From assembly GCF_008180865.1 (NCBI RefSeq), contig NZ_VTEX01000005.1:395713-459712 (forward strand): 64,000 nt of DNA. Reading direction: 5' to 3'. The notes under the pieces are model-generated. The model did no database searches, was not told the origin of the DNA, and worked only from the letters and a program-made list of their open reading frames with translations. Shown here piece by piece: positions 1 to 7,610 of this stretch. This DNA comes from Rossellomorea aquimaris (GTDB lineage Bacteria; Bacillota; Bacilli; Bacillales; Bacillaceae_B). Position 1 is the stretch's first letter. The number at the start of each line of letters is the position of its first letter. Position numbers and translations under genes: made by a program.

Positions 1-1288
1 GTTTATCGTCCTGATGAGTTTGCAAACTTTGAGTCAATACGGATTTCTCCGTTTCTTCGAGGATTTCTCTTAATGTTTTAGAGCCGACATCATAAAAGTT
101 TCCAACCTTCATATAAGAAGGCAGTGACTGCAGAGAGATCCAGCTTTCATTGGACAAATAGGTGGAAGCGTTAATGACATTTTCTAATTCACGCAAATTC
201 CCGGGCCAGCTATAGGAACGAAAAATCTGCATCACTTCGTTTTCAAACCCTTGGATCCGTTTCCCCGATGATTTTGTGGATTTTTCCAAGAAAAAGGCAG
301 CCAAACTCTCGATATCTTCCTTCCGCTCACGGAGAGGGGGAATTTGAAAGGGGACTACATTAATACGATAGTACAGGTCGCTTCGAAATCGCTTTTCTTC
401 CATCATTTTTTCAAGGGGACGGTTCGTGGCTGCGATGATGCGGACATCCACATGTTGAACACGGTTTGAACCGACTGCCTCGACCTCCCCTTCCTGTAAA
501 GCCCTGAGAAGCTTCGCCTGCATATTGAGAGGCATGTCCCCGATTTCATCAAGGAAAAGTGTTCCCTTATGGGCCAGCTGAAACTTCCCTTTTTTACCAC
601 CCTTTTTCGCTCCTGTAAAAGCTCCTTCTTCGTAACCGAACAGCTCTGATTCCAGTAGCTGCTCCGGGATCGCGGCACAGTTTACTTTAATGAAAGGTTG
701 CCTGCTTCTTTCGCTAAGCTGGTGAATACTGTGGGCAAACAACTCTTTACCCGTTCCGCTCTCACCTCTGATCAGGATCGAAATATCACCGGGGGCAATC
801 ATTTGAGCTTTGACCTTCAATTCATTCATTCCCGGTGATTCACCGATAATGTCATTCAGCGTGTATTTCACGCCTGTATTGATATCCTGGATGTAGCTTT
901 GAATTTTAGACATCATGTTCTTTACGTGCGAACTCATTTGCATCCATTCACTCGTGTCCCGGAAGATCACCGATCCAAATGCTCCTATCACTTCACCATC
1001 AACCCGAATCGGAATACGATTGGCGATCATATAGTTTCCTTTTATGTATTGAAGGTCTGCCACTTCCTCTTTACCACTGTCCGCAACAATATGCATACGT
1101 GTGTTTTCGATGACGTTCGTCACATGTGAGCCTATCGCTTTATCTCGTTCAACTTCAAGAAAGCGACAGTAATTGTCATTTATATAGATAATCGTGCCTT
1201 CATTATCAACGACGACCAACCATTCGAAAGCGTTCTCAAGAATGATTTCAATCATTTCGACGGATACCTTTTTTAATAAGCTGCTCAT
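1..1288 (-). CDS. Sigma-54-dependent transcriptional activator, PAS + AAA+ (3' end beyond window)
   Basis: The reading frame starts at 1288 behind an AGAGGAGG site and stays open to the window edge, so the C-terminal DNA-binding domain is not visible. Residues about 15-115 look like a PAS sensor domain (WLVVVDNEGTIIYIN). From about residue 145 there is a sigma-54 AAA+ domain with Walker A GESGTGKE near residue 175, the sigma-54 contact loop GAFTGA at about 222-227, Walker B LFLDEIGDMP and the SWPGNLRELEN motif. GAFTGA is diagnostic for activators that open sigma-54 RNA polymerase complexes. The architecture matches the Bacillus RocR/BkdR/AcoR type. The ligand is unknown. No clear -24/-12 promoter was seen in front of the divergent cupin gene, so the target is probably elsewhere. 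Confidence 0.93.
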   Translation of the reverse strand, partial: MSSLLKKVSVEMIEIILENAFEWLVVVDNEGTIIYINDNYCRFLEVERDKAIGSHVTNVIENTRMHIVADSGKEEVADLQYIKGNYMIANRIPIRVDGEVIGAFGSVIFRDTSEWMQMSSHVKNMMSKIQSYIQDINTGVKYTLNDIIGESPGMNELKVKAQMIAPGDISILIRGESGTGKELFAHSIHQLSERSRQPFIKVNCAAIPEQLLESELFGYEEGAFTGAKKGGKKGKFQLAHKGTLFLDEIGDMPLNMQAKLLRALQEGEVEAVGSNRVQHVDVRIIAATNRPLEKMMEEKRFRSDLYYRINVVPFQIPPLRERKEDIESLAAFFLEKSTKSSGKRIQGFENEVMQIFRSYSWPGNLRELENVINASTYLSNESWISLQSLPSYMKVGNFYDVGSKTLREILEETEKSVLTQSLQTHQDDK

Positions 1289-1463
1289 TTCCACTGCCTC
1301 CTCTGTTTTTGAAAGAGAACATATACATCTATAGTAGCACATACACTATCTGTCGTTCCCAAAAATGTAAGCGGCTTGCAAATCTTTCAATTACCAGTGG
1401 AGATTCGGTTTAATGTATACGGAATTAGGGAAACTTCTTAACAATGAATGGAGGAATGAAAGG

Positions 1464-1973
1464 ATGAAAATCGCAGAACTGAAAATATTTTATTTCGAAG
1501 ACGATGGAATCATCCCGAATAACCCGGACCTGCCCGTACTCATTTATCGGAATGCACTTGATCATCCTCATGACGCCGAAGAGCTCTTTAACAGAAATCA
1601 ATGGCTCAATAGTTGGACCAATGGCATATATGATTACCACCATTACCATAGTAATGCACATGAAGTATTAGGAGTCATGGAAGGTGAGGCAACCGTTCAA
1701 TTAGGTGGCGAAATGGGCGAAGAAGTGACGGTCCATAAAGGTGATGTGATCATCCTTCCAGCCGGGACCGGACATAAGAAATTATATTCAAGTCCCGACT
1801 TTAAAGTCGCAGGTGCCTATCCGAATGGTGACGAGTATAATTTGAAAAAAGGTTCATTGCGTGAACGGCCGAGTGTTTTAATTGAAATTAAGAACGTTCC
1901 GCGTCCATCATTGGACCCTGTGTTTGGGGAAACGGGTCCACTCATAAAATATTGGCTCAAGAAAATGGTTTAA
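1464..1973 (+). CDS. Cupin-domain protein, YjlB-like
   Basis: About 169 residues. I start at the ATG at 1464, preceded by AATGGAGGAATGAAAGG; an upstream in-frame ATG at 1413 lacks a ribosome binding site. Cupin motif 1 is visible as HYHSNAHEVLGVMEGEA and motif 2 as GDVIILPAGTGH, giving His and Glu metal ligands of a single-domain cupin barrel. It resembles the B. subtilis YjlB family, whose reaction is not established. It is divergent from the sigma-54 activator and followed by an intergenic region. Probably cytoplasmic; no signal peptide. Confidence 0.85.
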   Translation: MKIAELKIFYFEDDGIIPNNPDLPVLIYRNALDHPHDAEELFNRNQWLNSWTNGIYDYHHYHSNAHEVLGVMEGEATVQLGGEMGEEVTVHKGDVIILPAGTGHKKLYSSPDFKVAGAYPNGDEYNLKKGSLRERPSVLIEIKNVPRPSLDPVFGETGPLIKYWLKKMV

Positions 1974-2118
1974 CCTAACGTTCTGCATCCAATCGTTACG
2001 TTTTTATTCGATTTTTTCCATTCCTATTTTTCTATAGTAATGCTTCTTAGAAACGACTATAAATATTTCTAAAACTTCCTATAATCTAAGCGATTAGATT
2101 ATTTTTTGTAAAATAGTC

Positions 2119-2147
2119 TTGTTTTCTTATTAGTCCTATGCTATTCT
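2119..2147 (+). promoter_or_regulatory. Candidate sigma-A promoter for a small RNA
   Basis: TTGTTT (2119-2124), a 17-base spacer, then TATTCT (2142-2147). Predicted start is near 2154. No open reading frame with a ribosome binding site follows before the terminator at 2247-2276. Confidence 0.45.
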
Positions 2148-2153
2148 ATTATA

Positions 2154-2276
2154 GCGATGAGCTGAATTGTGTAAGTCGGGGTTCACGTCCTTGTGACAAC
2201 AAACGATGTGGCGTTTGCTGATCTCTCGCCTCAATTTTTTGCAAGTGGGCTTCCGTAGGAAACGGGAGCCCTTTTT
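2154..2276 (+). ncRNA. Candidate intergenic small RNA
   Basis: The interval between the cupin gene and the convergent MFS gene holds a promoter-like sequence followed by about 123 bases ending in a strong intrinsic terminator. Inside are two small hairpins: one built on TCAC/GTGA near 2180-2200 and one with arms CAAACG and CGTTTG near 2199-2216. The 60-codon frame at 2206 has no ribosome binding site and crosses the terminator, so I do not call it coding. I do not recognise a known RNA family. Expression is an inference from promoter plus terminator only. Confidence 0.35.
2247..2276 (+). terminator. Intrinsic terminator of candidate small RNA
   Basis: GGGCT-CCGT arm pairs with ACGG-AGCCC, followed by TTTTT. 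Confidence 0.7.
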
Positions 2277-2284
2277 ATATGGAA

Positions 2285-2314
2285 AAACCTCCAATGAATC
2301 CTCATTGGGGGTTT
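2285..2314 (-). terminator. Terminator of the MFS gene
   Basis: Arms AAACC-CCAATGA and TCATTGG-GGTTT around a 4-base loop, just after the MFS stop codon. On the minus strand it ends in a T run. Confidence 0.75.
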
Positions 2315-2316
2315 CT

Positions 2317-3504
2317 TTATTGTTGAACCGAAACGGAGACTGGGCTTTTCTTTTTCAACGGTCGGTCATATTGACTCGTAATGATTAATGAGACCATGAA
2401 GAAAGCGATCAACGTCATAAACAGCACCTGCATGCTGAATACGTCCACTAATACTCCTCCGATAAATGGACCGATCATTCTCCCTCCTGTTGCTGTACTA
2501 TTCACGATTCCCTGATAGAATCCTTCTCTCCCTTTTGGAGCAAGTGAGTTAGCAATGGTAGGAACAGCCGGCCATATGAGCATTTCACCGATTGTCAGAA
2601 TGATCATCGCAATGGCAAACCATTGAAATTGATCGGCAATCGAAGCCACCGCGAAGGAAACCATGAAAATAATCGTCCCAATCATAATTTGAAGCTTTAA
2701 ATTATGTTCAAAACGCTTGATGGTTTTTGATAAAAGTGGCTGAGCAAGCACAATCAATGCTCCATTGATCGTCCACAATAAGCTGTATTGTTTCAGACTG
2801 ATATTGATTTCCTGTGTGTACGTTGCAATGGTGGACTGCCATTGTACATAGCCCATCCAGCATAATAAATAGGCCACACAAATGAAGAGCAGTGCTTTCA
2901 GTTTCGATTTATCCCTAATCACTTTAGACTCATTCAATACAGATGTTTGATGAGCGCTTACGGATATGCTTCGATAACCAAATAAGGCAATGAAGAAAAA
3001 GACGATATACATACTAAGATTCGCTAAGAATATATAGTTAAAGGAAAACGAGGCGACGAACCCACCTAATGCAGCTCCGACCGCAACTCCGATATTTTGC
3101 GCCACATAGACGGAATTGAACGCTTTTCGGCCACCTTCAGGCCACACTGACCCTGCCATGGCATACATGGAAGGAAAGACGATTCCCGATCCAAAACCAA
3201 CAATGGTCAAGAAGACCACATAGTGCGGCCAGCCATGCCAAATATTCATTCCGACCAGAGCAGTCAAAGTAATGGAAATCCCTACTAATATCGAGCGGTA
3301 TCCACCAAACTTATCAAAAAGTGTTCCCCCGATCAGATTTCCGATTACACTTGCTCCAGCGTTCATCATCAGCACGATTCCCGCTACAGATAGTGATTTC
3401 CCTAAATTCTCATGTAGATAAATTGTATTTAGCGGCCATAAAAAAGAGGCACCTGTCACATTTACCATCATTCCAATGACAAGCAACCATAATGATTTGG
3501 GCAT
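2317..3504 (-). CDS. MFS drug/metabolite transporter, 12-TM type
   Basis: About 395 residues from the ATG at 3504, chosen because GGAAAGGGGGCA lies just upstream; the frame could extend 24 codons further but that leader (MPPFTKKSK...) is charged and unlike an MFS start. The N-terminus (MPKSLWLLVIGMMVNVTG) enters the first membrane helix. Loop 2-3 carries the MFS-A type motif GGTLFDKFGGYRS. Repeated hydrophobic segments fit 10-12 helices. It resembles multidrug-efflux MFS proteins of Bacillus (YttB-like), but the substrate cannot be read from sequence. Single-gene unit with its own terminator; an IS1595 element sits just upstream. Confidence 0.88.
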   Translation of the reverse strand: MPKSLWLLVIGMMVNVTGASFLWPLNTIYLHENLGKSLSVAGIVLMMNAGASVIGNLIGGTLFDKFGGYRSILVGISITLTALVGMNIWHGWPHYVVFLTIVGFGSGIVFPSMYAMAGSVWPEGGRKAFNSVYVAQNIGVAVGAALGGFVASFSFNYIFLANLSMYIVFFFIALFGYRSISVSAHQTSVLNESKVIRDKSKLKALLFICVAYLLCWMGYVQWQSTIATYTQEINISLKQYSLLWTINGALIVLAQPLLSKTIKRFEHNLKLQIMIGTIIFMVSFAVASIADQFQWFAIAMIILTIGEMLIWPAVPTIANSLAPKGREGFYQGIVNSTATGGRMIGPFIGGVLVDVFSMQVLFMTLIAFFMVSLIITSQYDRPLKKKSPVSVSVQQ

Positions 3505-3701
3505 GATTCTGCCCCCTTTCCACCATTTTATTTCGAGTCCCAAAAGGATTTTACTCTTTTTTGTGAAAGGGGGCAAGAATTATTTCTTAAAATAGATGTC
3601 CTTTTTCATATTTTAAGCTATGTTAATGTTCAATGTTGATATTTGATATTTACGAACATTTGTTCTAAAATGAAGGTATAAAAATAGTGAGGTGTAGGAC
3701 A

Positions 3702-4751
3702 ATGAAGCTGGCAGAAATCGTAAACGAAATTCAACAATTGGATGAAATGACTCAACAACGATTATTAGCCTATCTTCAAAGTTCCATAGGTAATGTAATC
3801 TATGGAAAAGAGCCTATCACCAAAGAAATTAAGGAACGTAAGAATGAGAAGGGTTTTGTATGCCCTCATTGTCAATCTACACAAGTAGTTCGTTTTGGAA
3901 AATACACTATTAAATCCTCAGTAAAAGTCATTGAAAAACAACGGTACAAATGCAAATCCTGTACTAAAACGTTCACAGATCTAACTAATACTCCGCTTAA
4001 TCGTACTCGTAAAATGGACAAGTGGTTAAAGTTTATTGAGTGTATGATTGAAGGACATTCTTTAAGAAAGTCAGCAATGATAATCGGTAGAATCTCTTGG
4101 GTGACATTATTTTATTGGAGACACAAAATTTTATGCGCCTTATCGCAAATCTCGTTAGACAAATTTAACGGTATTGTTGAAATGGATGAAACTTATTTCC
4201 TATACTCTGAAAAAGGAAAAAGGGGTATTGTTGGTCGTGAACCAAGAAAGCGTGGAGGAGAATCTGAATATAGAGGTATAAGCAAAGACCAAGTTTGTGT
4301 ACTCGTTGCTCGTGACCGTCACAAAGGTACAATTTCATCTGTTCTTTGGAAAGGGAGAGTAATTAAAGCCAAATTGGAAAAGAAGATAGGTGAAAAACTA
4401 TCCAAAGAGAATATTCTTTGCACAGATTCTTGGCGAGCTTTTAGCACCTACGCCAAAGAAAAAGGTGTTGAACATTACCGTTTTAAATCTGACGGGAAAG
4501 TTAGAGTAATAAAAGGCATTTATCATATTCAAAACGTTAATAACTACCACAGTCGTTTAAAAAAATGGATTCAGCGTTTTAATAGTGTTGCCACAAAATA
4601 TCTTGAAAATTATTTGTCTTGGTTCCGTTACCTTGATATGAACAAGTACGAAAAAACCAGTGCAAATATTAAGGAAATGATGGTGAATTCCTGCCTCTTC
4701 CCTGTAACTGCTACATTTAATTCATTGAGATTATCCGAACTAAAAATTTAA
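3702..4751 (+). CDS. IS1595-family transposase (ISXO2-like)
   Basis: 349 residues from the ATG at 3702 behind GAGGTGTAGG. An N-terminal helical region is followed by a zinc-binding segment with two CxxC pairs (CPHCQST and CKSCTKT, about residues 50-85), as in the IS1595 zinc-ribbon domain. The ISXO2-like catalytic domain has acidic residues in EMDETYF and LCTDSWRAF and a helical C-terminal part with NYHSRLKKW. The frame is intact with no frameshift or stop, so the enzyme may be active. It lies inside matched terminal repeats together with a downstream passenger gene. Confidence 0.93.
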   Translation: MKLAEIVNEIQQLDEMTQQRLLAYLQSSIGNVIYGKEPITKEIKERKNEKGFVCPHCQSTQVVRFGKYTIKSSVKVIEKQRYKCKSCTKTFTDLTNTPLNRTRKMDKWLKFIECMIEGHSLRKSAMIIGRISWVTLFYWRHKILCALSQISLDKFNGIVEMDETYFLYSEKGKRGIVGREPRKRGGESEYRGISKDQVCVLVARDRHKGTISSVLWKGRVIKAKLEKKIGEKLSKENILCTDSWRAFSTYAKEKGVEHYRFKSDGKVRVIKGIYHIQNVNNYHSRLKKWIQRFNSVATKYLENYLSWFRYLDMNKYEKTSANIKEMMVNSCLFPVTATFNSLRLSELKI

Positions 4752-4770
4752 GCTGATAGGGGTATATGAG

Positions 4771-5139
4771 ATGCTAAGTGATAAACAAAAGCTATTATTT
4801 CAACACCTGAGAGAGATTAAAGACTATTGGGTGGATGTATCTGTCGAGAGTATATCTTCTCCAGATACTGATTTGATGTGGTCTGAATACGAAAATGAAC
4901 ATAAATTACTTCAAAAGAAGTTTACTAACGAAGAAGAAATTACTGCTTTTAGAAAGGTACAAGAAGAAACATTTCGTGGGCTAATCCATTCAATATTAGT
5001 AATGATTGATGGTGGTGACCATTTATGTGCGGAATTTACTATGGACTTAATTGACGAAGAAACAAAGGAATCATTAAAAGAGAATATTGAATTACACGAT
5101 GAATTTTACGGATACCTATTAGATGTAGAAGAAGAATAA
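4771..5139 (+). CDS. IS passenger gene, acidic protein of unknown function
   Basis: 122 residues, starting 19 bases after the transposase stop with GATAGGGG upstream. The product is strongly acidic, predicted mainly helical, without signal peptide or membrane segment, and ends in DVEEE. I recognise no domain. It lies between the transposase and the right inverted repeat, so it travels with the element. IS1595 members with passenger genes are known, but this one's role cannot be inferred. A small acidic partner or regulator of the transposase, or an unrelated cargo protein, are both possible. Confidence 0.75.
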   Translation: MLSDKQKLLFQHLREIKDYWVDVSVESISSPDTDLMWSEYENEHKLLQKKFTNEEEITAFRKVQEETFRGLIHSILVMIDGGDHLCAEFTMDLIDEETKESLKENIELHDEFYGYLLDVEEE

Positions 5140-5161
5140 AGTGAGGAATTCCCCTCACTTT
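5138..5161 (+). terminator. Terminator inside the IS, after the passenger gene
   Basis: Arms AAAGTGAGG and CCTCACTTT with a 6-base loop, overlapping the passenger stop codon. Confidence 0.65.
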
Positions 5162-5211
5162 AATTCTTGCCCTAAAATCAACATTAAAGTTTAACATAGC
5201 TATATTTTAAA

Positions 5212-5246
5212 AAACCAGATGCACTTATTTATTGTGCACCTGGTTT
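5212..5246 (-). terminator. Terminator of the ytzC operon
   Basis: Arms AAACCAG-TGCAC and GTGCA-CTGGTTT; on the minus strand the hairpin is followed by a T run. Confidence 0.8.
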
Positions 5247-5253
5247 CAGTCCA

Positions 5254-5418
5254 TTATTTTCCGTTATGATGATCGGATTTAACAGGCTGTCCCTTTTTTT
5301 CGTAGCGCTTTTTCGCAGCTTTGACAGGATTGTTTTCAGCCCCGAATTCTGTATCTAGATTACGGAAATCACTGCGGGTCTTTTGTTCAGGGTTTTTTTT
5401 GTCAGAACGTGTGGTCAA
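5254..5418 (-). CDS. Small basic protein, unknown function
   Basis: 54 residues. The TTG start at 5418 overlaps the ytzC stop in a TTGA arrangement and has AGGAGG nine bases upstream (the site lies inside the end of ytzC), so translation is probably coupled. The protein is hydrophilic and rich in Lys, Asn and Asp (TTRSDKKNPEQKTRSDFRN...), ends in SDHHNGK, and has no signal or membrane segment. It looks like the many small basic Bacillaceae proteins of unknown role. A terminator follows directly. Confidence 0.7.
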   Translation of the reverse strand: MTTRSDKKNPEQKTRSDFRNLDTEFGAENNPVKAAKKRYEKKGQPVKSDHHNGK

Positions 5419-5708
5419 TGTAATTTACCTCCTACTACATTAGGGTCATGATCTAACAAAATCATCTCATTTTGTAATGCCTGAAGCTGAAGTCTCATGC
5501 GATGCAATTGTTCACGCTGTTGAGAGTTGGCACTATTGGCCAAATGAGCCACATCATTCACCGCTTCTTCAAGCTGCTGCATGGCTTGAGTGTACTCCAC
5601 ATCATGGTAATGCTCTTGCTGTGTCCCTGATTTATATTGTTCTTGAGCGTAACGAATGGCATCTTCACACTTTTGAATGCATTCATCAACCGAATTTCTT
5701 GTTGCCAT
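5415..5708 (-). CDS. ytzC: YtzC-like DUF2524 protein
   Basis: 97 residues from the ATG at 5708 with AAGGAGGTAG upstream; the longer frame to 5816 has no ribosome binding site. The sequence MATRNSVDECIQKCEDA and the C-terminal SANSQQREQLHRMRLQLQ segment match my memory of B. subtilis YtzC. It is a helical, coiled-coil-like cytoplasmic protein of unknown function. The gene is divergent from ytqA, as in B. subtilis, and is followed by an overlapping small gene. Confidence 0.85.
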   Translation of the reverse strand: MATRNSVDECIQKCEDAIRYAQEQYKSGTQQEHYHDVEYTQAMQQLEEAVNDVAHLANSANSQQREQLHRMRLQLQALQNEMILLDHDPNVVGGKLH

Positions 5709-5909
5709 TACGACTACCTCCTTGATGTTTGGACTAAAGAAGAGGAAGGTCCCATCCTTACTCTCCTCCATCTTAGTTTGAACCTGATTGCCCGTTTCAG
5801 AAGTGGTAATCTTCACCTATTTCTCTATGCAGGATACATTTGACCCCGTGTTCATGATAAAATCTTTTTGAGCGTCATACATACTGTTACACATATTGAA
5901 ACGTAGGAG

Positions 5910-6875
5910 GTGTTTGTCATCGAGACAAACCCATTTCCATATGCCACAGATTTAAAACGATATCATACGTGGAATTACCATTTACGAAATCACTTTGGAC
6001 ATAAAGTCTTTAAGGTTGCTTTGGATGGCGGTTTTGATTGCCCGAACCGTGACGGCACGGTCGCCCATGGCGGCTGTACCTTTTGCAGTGCTTCAGGCTC
6101 TGGGGACTTTGCCGGGAGCAGGGTCGACTCCTTAGAAAAGCAATTCAATGACATTAAAGGAAGAATGCATAAGAAGTGGAAAGATGGTAAGTATATGGCG
6201 TATTTCCAAGCCTTCACAAACACTCACGCACCTGTGGATGTGCTAAGAGAGAAATATGAATCAGTTCTCGGGCAAGATGGTGTTGTAGGTATTTCCATCG
6301 CCACCCGCCCGGATTGTCTCCCTGACGATGTGGTCGAATACTTAGCTGAATTGAACGAAAGAACCTATTTATGGGTAGAACTGGGCCTGCAAACCGTTCA
6401 TGAAAAAACTGCCGGATTGATTAATCGGGCCCACGATTATCAATACTATGTCGAAGGAGTCAATAAGTTAAGAAAACACGGTATACGTGTGTGTTCCCAT
6501 ATTATTAACGGACTTCCTCAAGAAGATGAAGAAATGATGATGGAAACAGCACGTGAAGTGGCCAAGCTTGACGTCCAGGGAATCAAAATCCACCTCTTGC
6601 ATTTGCTGAAAGGAACTCCCATGGTCAAGCAATACGAAAAAGGACTGCTCGACTTCATGGATTTCGATCACTACGTAAAACTGGTTTGCGATCAGCTGGA
6701 AGTCATTCCACCTGAAATGATCGTTCACCGCATTACGGGGGACGGACCTATTGACCTGATGATCGGACCGATGTGGAGCGTGAACAAATGGAGTGTATTG
6801 AACGCAATTGACGATGAACTTAAACGCCGGGACAGCTGGCAGGGAAAATTTTATAAAGTGGATGTGAAAGCATGA
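5910..6875 (+). CDS. ytqA: YtqA radical SAM enzyme of the tRNA U34 mnm5 pathway
   Basis: About 320 residues of the TIGR01212-type radical SAM family. The 4Fe-4S cysteines are in DGGFDCPNRDGTVAHGG followed by CTFC. The gene sits directly before ytqB, overlapping by four bases; YtqB makes the mnm5 group of tRNA wobble uridine, and YtqA has been proposed to act in the step before it. The start is odd. The only canonical start is GTG at 5910, which overlaps its own AGGAGG (5905-5910). The ideally spaced codon is ATC at 5919, where homologs begin Met-Glu-x-Asn-Pro-Phe-Pro-Tyr. Either the gene uses a non-canonical ATC start or GTG is used inefficiently. Confidence 0.93.
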   Translation: MFVIETNPFPYATDLKRYHTWNYHLRNHFGHKVFKVALDGGFDCPNRDGTVAHGGCTFCSASGSGDFAGSRVDSLEKQFNDIKGRMHKKWKDGKYMAYFQAFTNTHAPVDVLREKYESVLGQDGVVGISIATRPDCLPDDVVEYLAELNERTYLWVELGLQTVHEKTAGLINRAHDYQYYVEGVNKLRKHGIRVCSHIINGLPQEDEEMMMETAREVAKLDVQGIKIHLLHLLKGTPMVKQYEKGLLDFMDFDHYVKLVCDQLEVIPPEMIVHRITGDGPIDLMIGPMWSVNKWSVLNAIDDELKRRDSWQGKFYKVDVKA

Positions 6876-7444
6876 AATTAGATCGAATCTTACCTTTTGC
6901 GAGAGAGCTTCTGGAACGGGCTGTCAAACCAGGAGACATTACAATAGACGCCACACTCGGGAATGGGCATGACACCTTATTCCTGGCTCGGTTAGTCGGA
7001 GAAAATGGCCGTGTATACGGTTTTGATATTCAAGAGGATGCCATAGAAAACACAAAAGAACAGCTCATCACCCATGATCTTGCTCACCGGGTGACACTCT
7101 TTCACCAAGGGCACGAGACAGTAATGAACGTCATTCCTCCATTGCATCACGGGAAAGTGACGGGGGCAGTATTTAATCTTGGATACTTACCGGGCGGTGA
7201 TAAGGATATCGTTACCCGTCCGAAAACGACGATACTCGCCTTGAATCAAATTCTGGAAATGATGGCACCTGAAGGGATCCTCGTCCTTGTCATTTATCAC
7301 GGACATCCTGAGGGTGCGGTAGAGAGGGATTACATCCTTCGGTATGTTGAAAGACTGGACCAAAACTATGTTCATGTCCTTAGATACCAATTCATGAACC
7401 AGCTGAATAATCCTCCATTTATTGTGGCATTGGAGAAGAGATAA
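6872..7444 (+). CDS. ytqB: YtqB/MnmM tRNA (mnm5s2U34) methyltransferase
   Basis: 190 residues of the PF06962 class I methyltransferase family. The SAM-binding motif is DATLGNGHDTLFLA (about residues 28-41), followed by the acidic strand end VYGFDIQEDA and the conserved FNLGYLPGGDK. In B. subtilis YtqB is reported as MnmM, which methylates the aminomethyl group on wobble uridine 34 of tRNA. The ATG overlaps the ytqA stop as ATGA, so the two are co-translated. A dispersed repeat and a terminator follow. Confidence 0.93.
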   Translation: MKLDRILPFARELLERAVKPGDITIDATLGNGHDTLFLARLVGENGRVYGFDIQEDAIENTKEQLITHDLAHRVTLFHQGHETVMNVIPPLHHGKVTGAVFNLGYLPGGDKDIVTRPKTTILALNQILEMMAPEGILVLVIYHGHPEGAVERDYILRYVERLDQNYVHVLRYQFMNQLNNPPFIVALEKR

Positions 7445-7448
7445 ACAG

Positions 7449-7567
7449 AAAAGCGGAAGGGCTTGCCTAAAGGCGACAAGCATAGGCCGGACTTGCCGAA
7501 AAGGCTGATTTTTGCCTTTTTGGAGAGTTCGGCTTATGACCTCGAGCCTCTAAGCCCTGCAGCTGGC
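7449..7567 (+). repeat. Dispersed Bacillus intergenic repeat, copy 1 (~119 bp)
   Basis: It begins AAAGCGGAAGGGCTTG, has CGACAAGCAT near base 35 and ends CTTATGACCTCGAG...GCAGCTGG, with complementary segments that can fold into a long stem. A second, diverged copy lies in the 23S-5S spacer at 63801-63919 in the opposite orientation. I recognise the type as a common extragenic repeat of Bacillus genomes. Confidence 0.8.
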
Positions 7568-7576
7568 CAATAAAAA

Positions 7577-7607
7577 TAGGGACGGACCTTTTCGAGGTCC
7601 GTCCCTA
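7577..7607. terminator. Bidirectional terminator with GGGACGGACC core
   Basis: TAGGGACGGACC pairs with GGTCCGTCCCTA around a 7-base loop between two convergent genes. The core is shared with the hairpins at 11398 and 17642. Confidence 0.8.
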
Positions 7608-7610
7608 CTT

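Larger units (their letters stand above)
3617..5200 (+). mobile_element. IS1595-family insertion sequence with passenger gene
   Basis: The boundaries are set by 24-bp imperfect terminal inverted repeats, 3617-3640 and 5177-5200, matching at 21 of 24 positions and beginning GCTATGTTAA. A direct repeat ATATTTTAA flanks them at 3608-3616 and 5202-5210, abutting on the left and one base away on the right. That is close to the 8-bp target duplication usual for the family, so the exact ends may shift by a base or two. The element is about 1.58 kb and holds the transposase, a second gene of unknown function and a terminator. It is visibly more AT-rich than its neighbours. Confidence 0.85.

Noticed and set aside
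2206..2388. 60-codon frame on the plus strand
   Set aside because: No ribosome binding site, runs through two terminator hairpins and over the end of the MFS gene.
3571..3582. GGGCAAGAATTA is inversely repeated at 5161-5172, suggesting alternative IS ends
   Set aside because: The left copy is outside and the right copy inside the 24-bp inverted repeats, so it cannot be a matched pair of ends. The 24-bp repeats with flanking direct repeats explain the element better.
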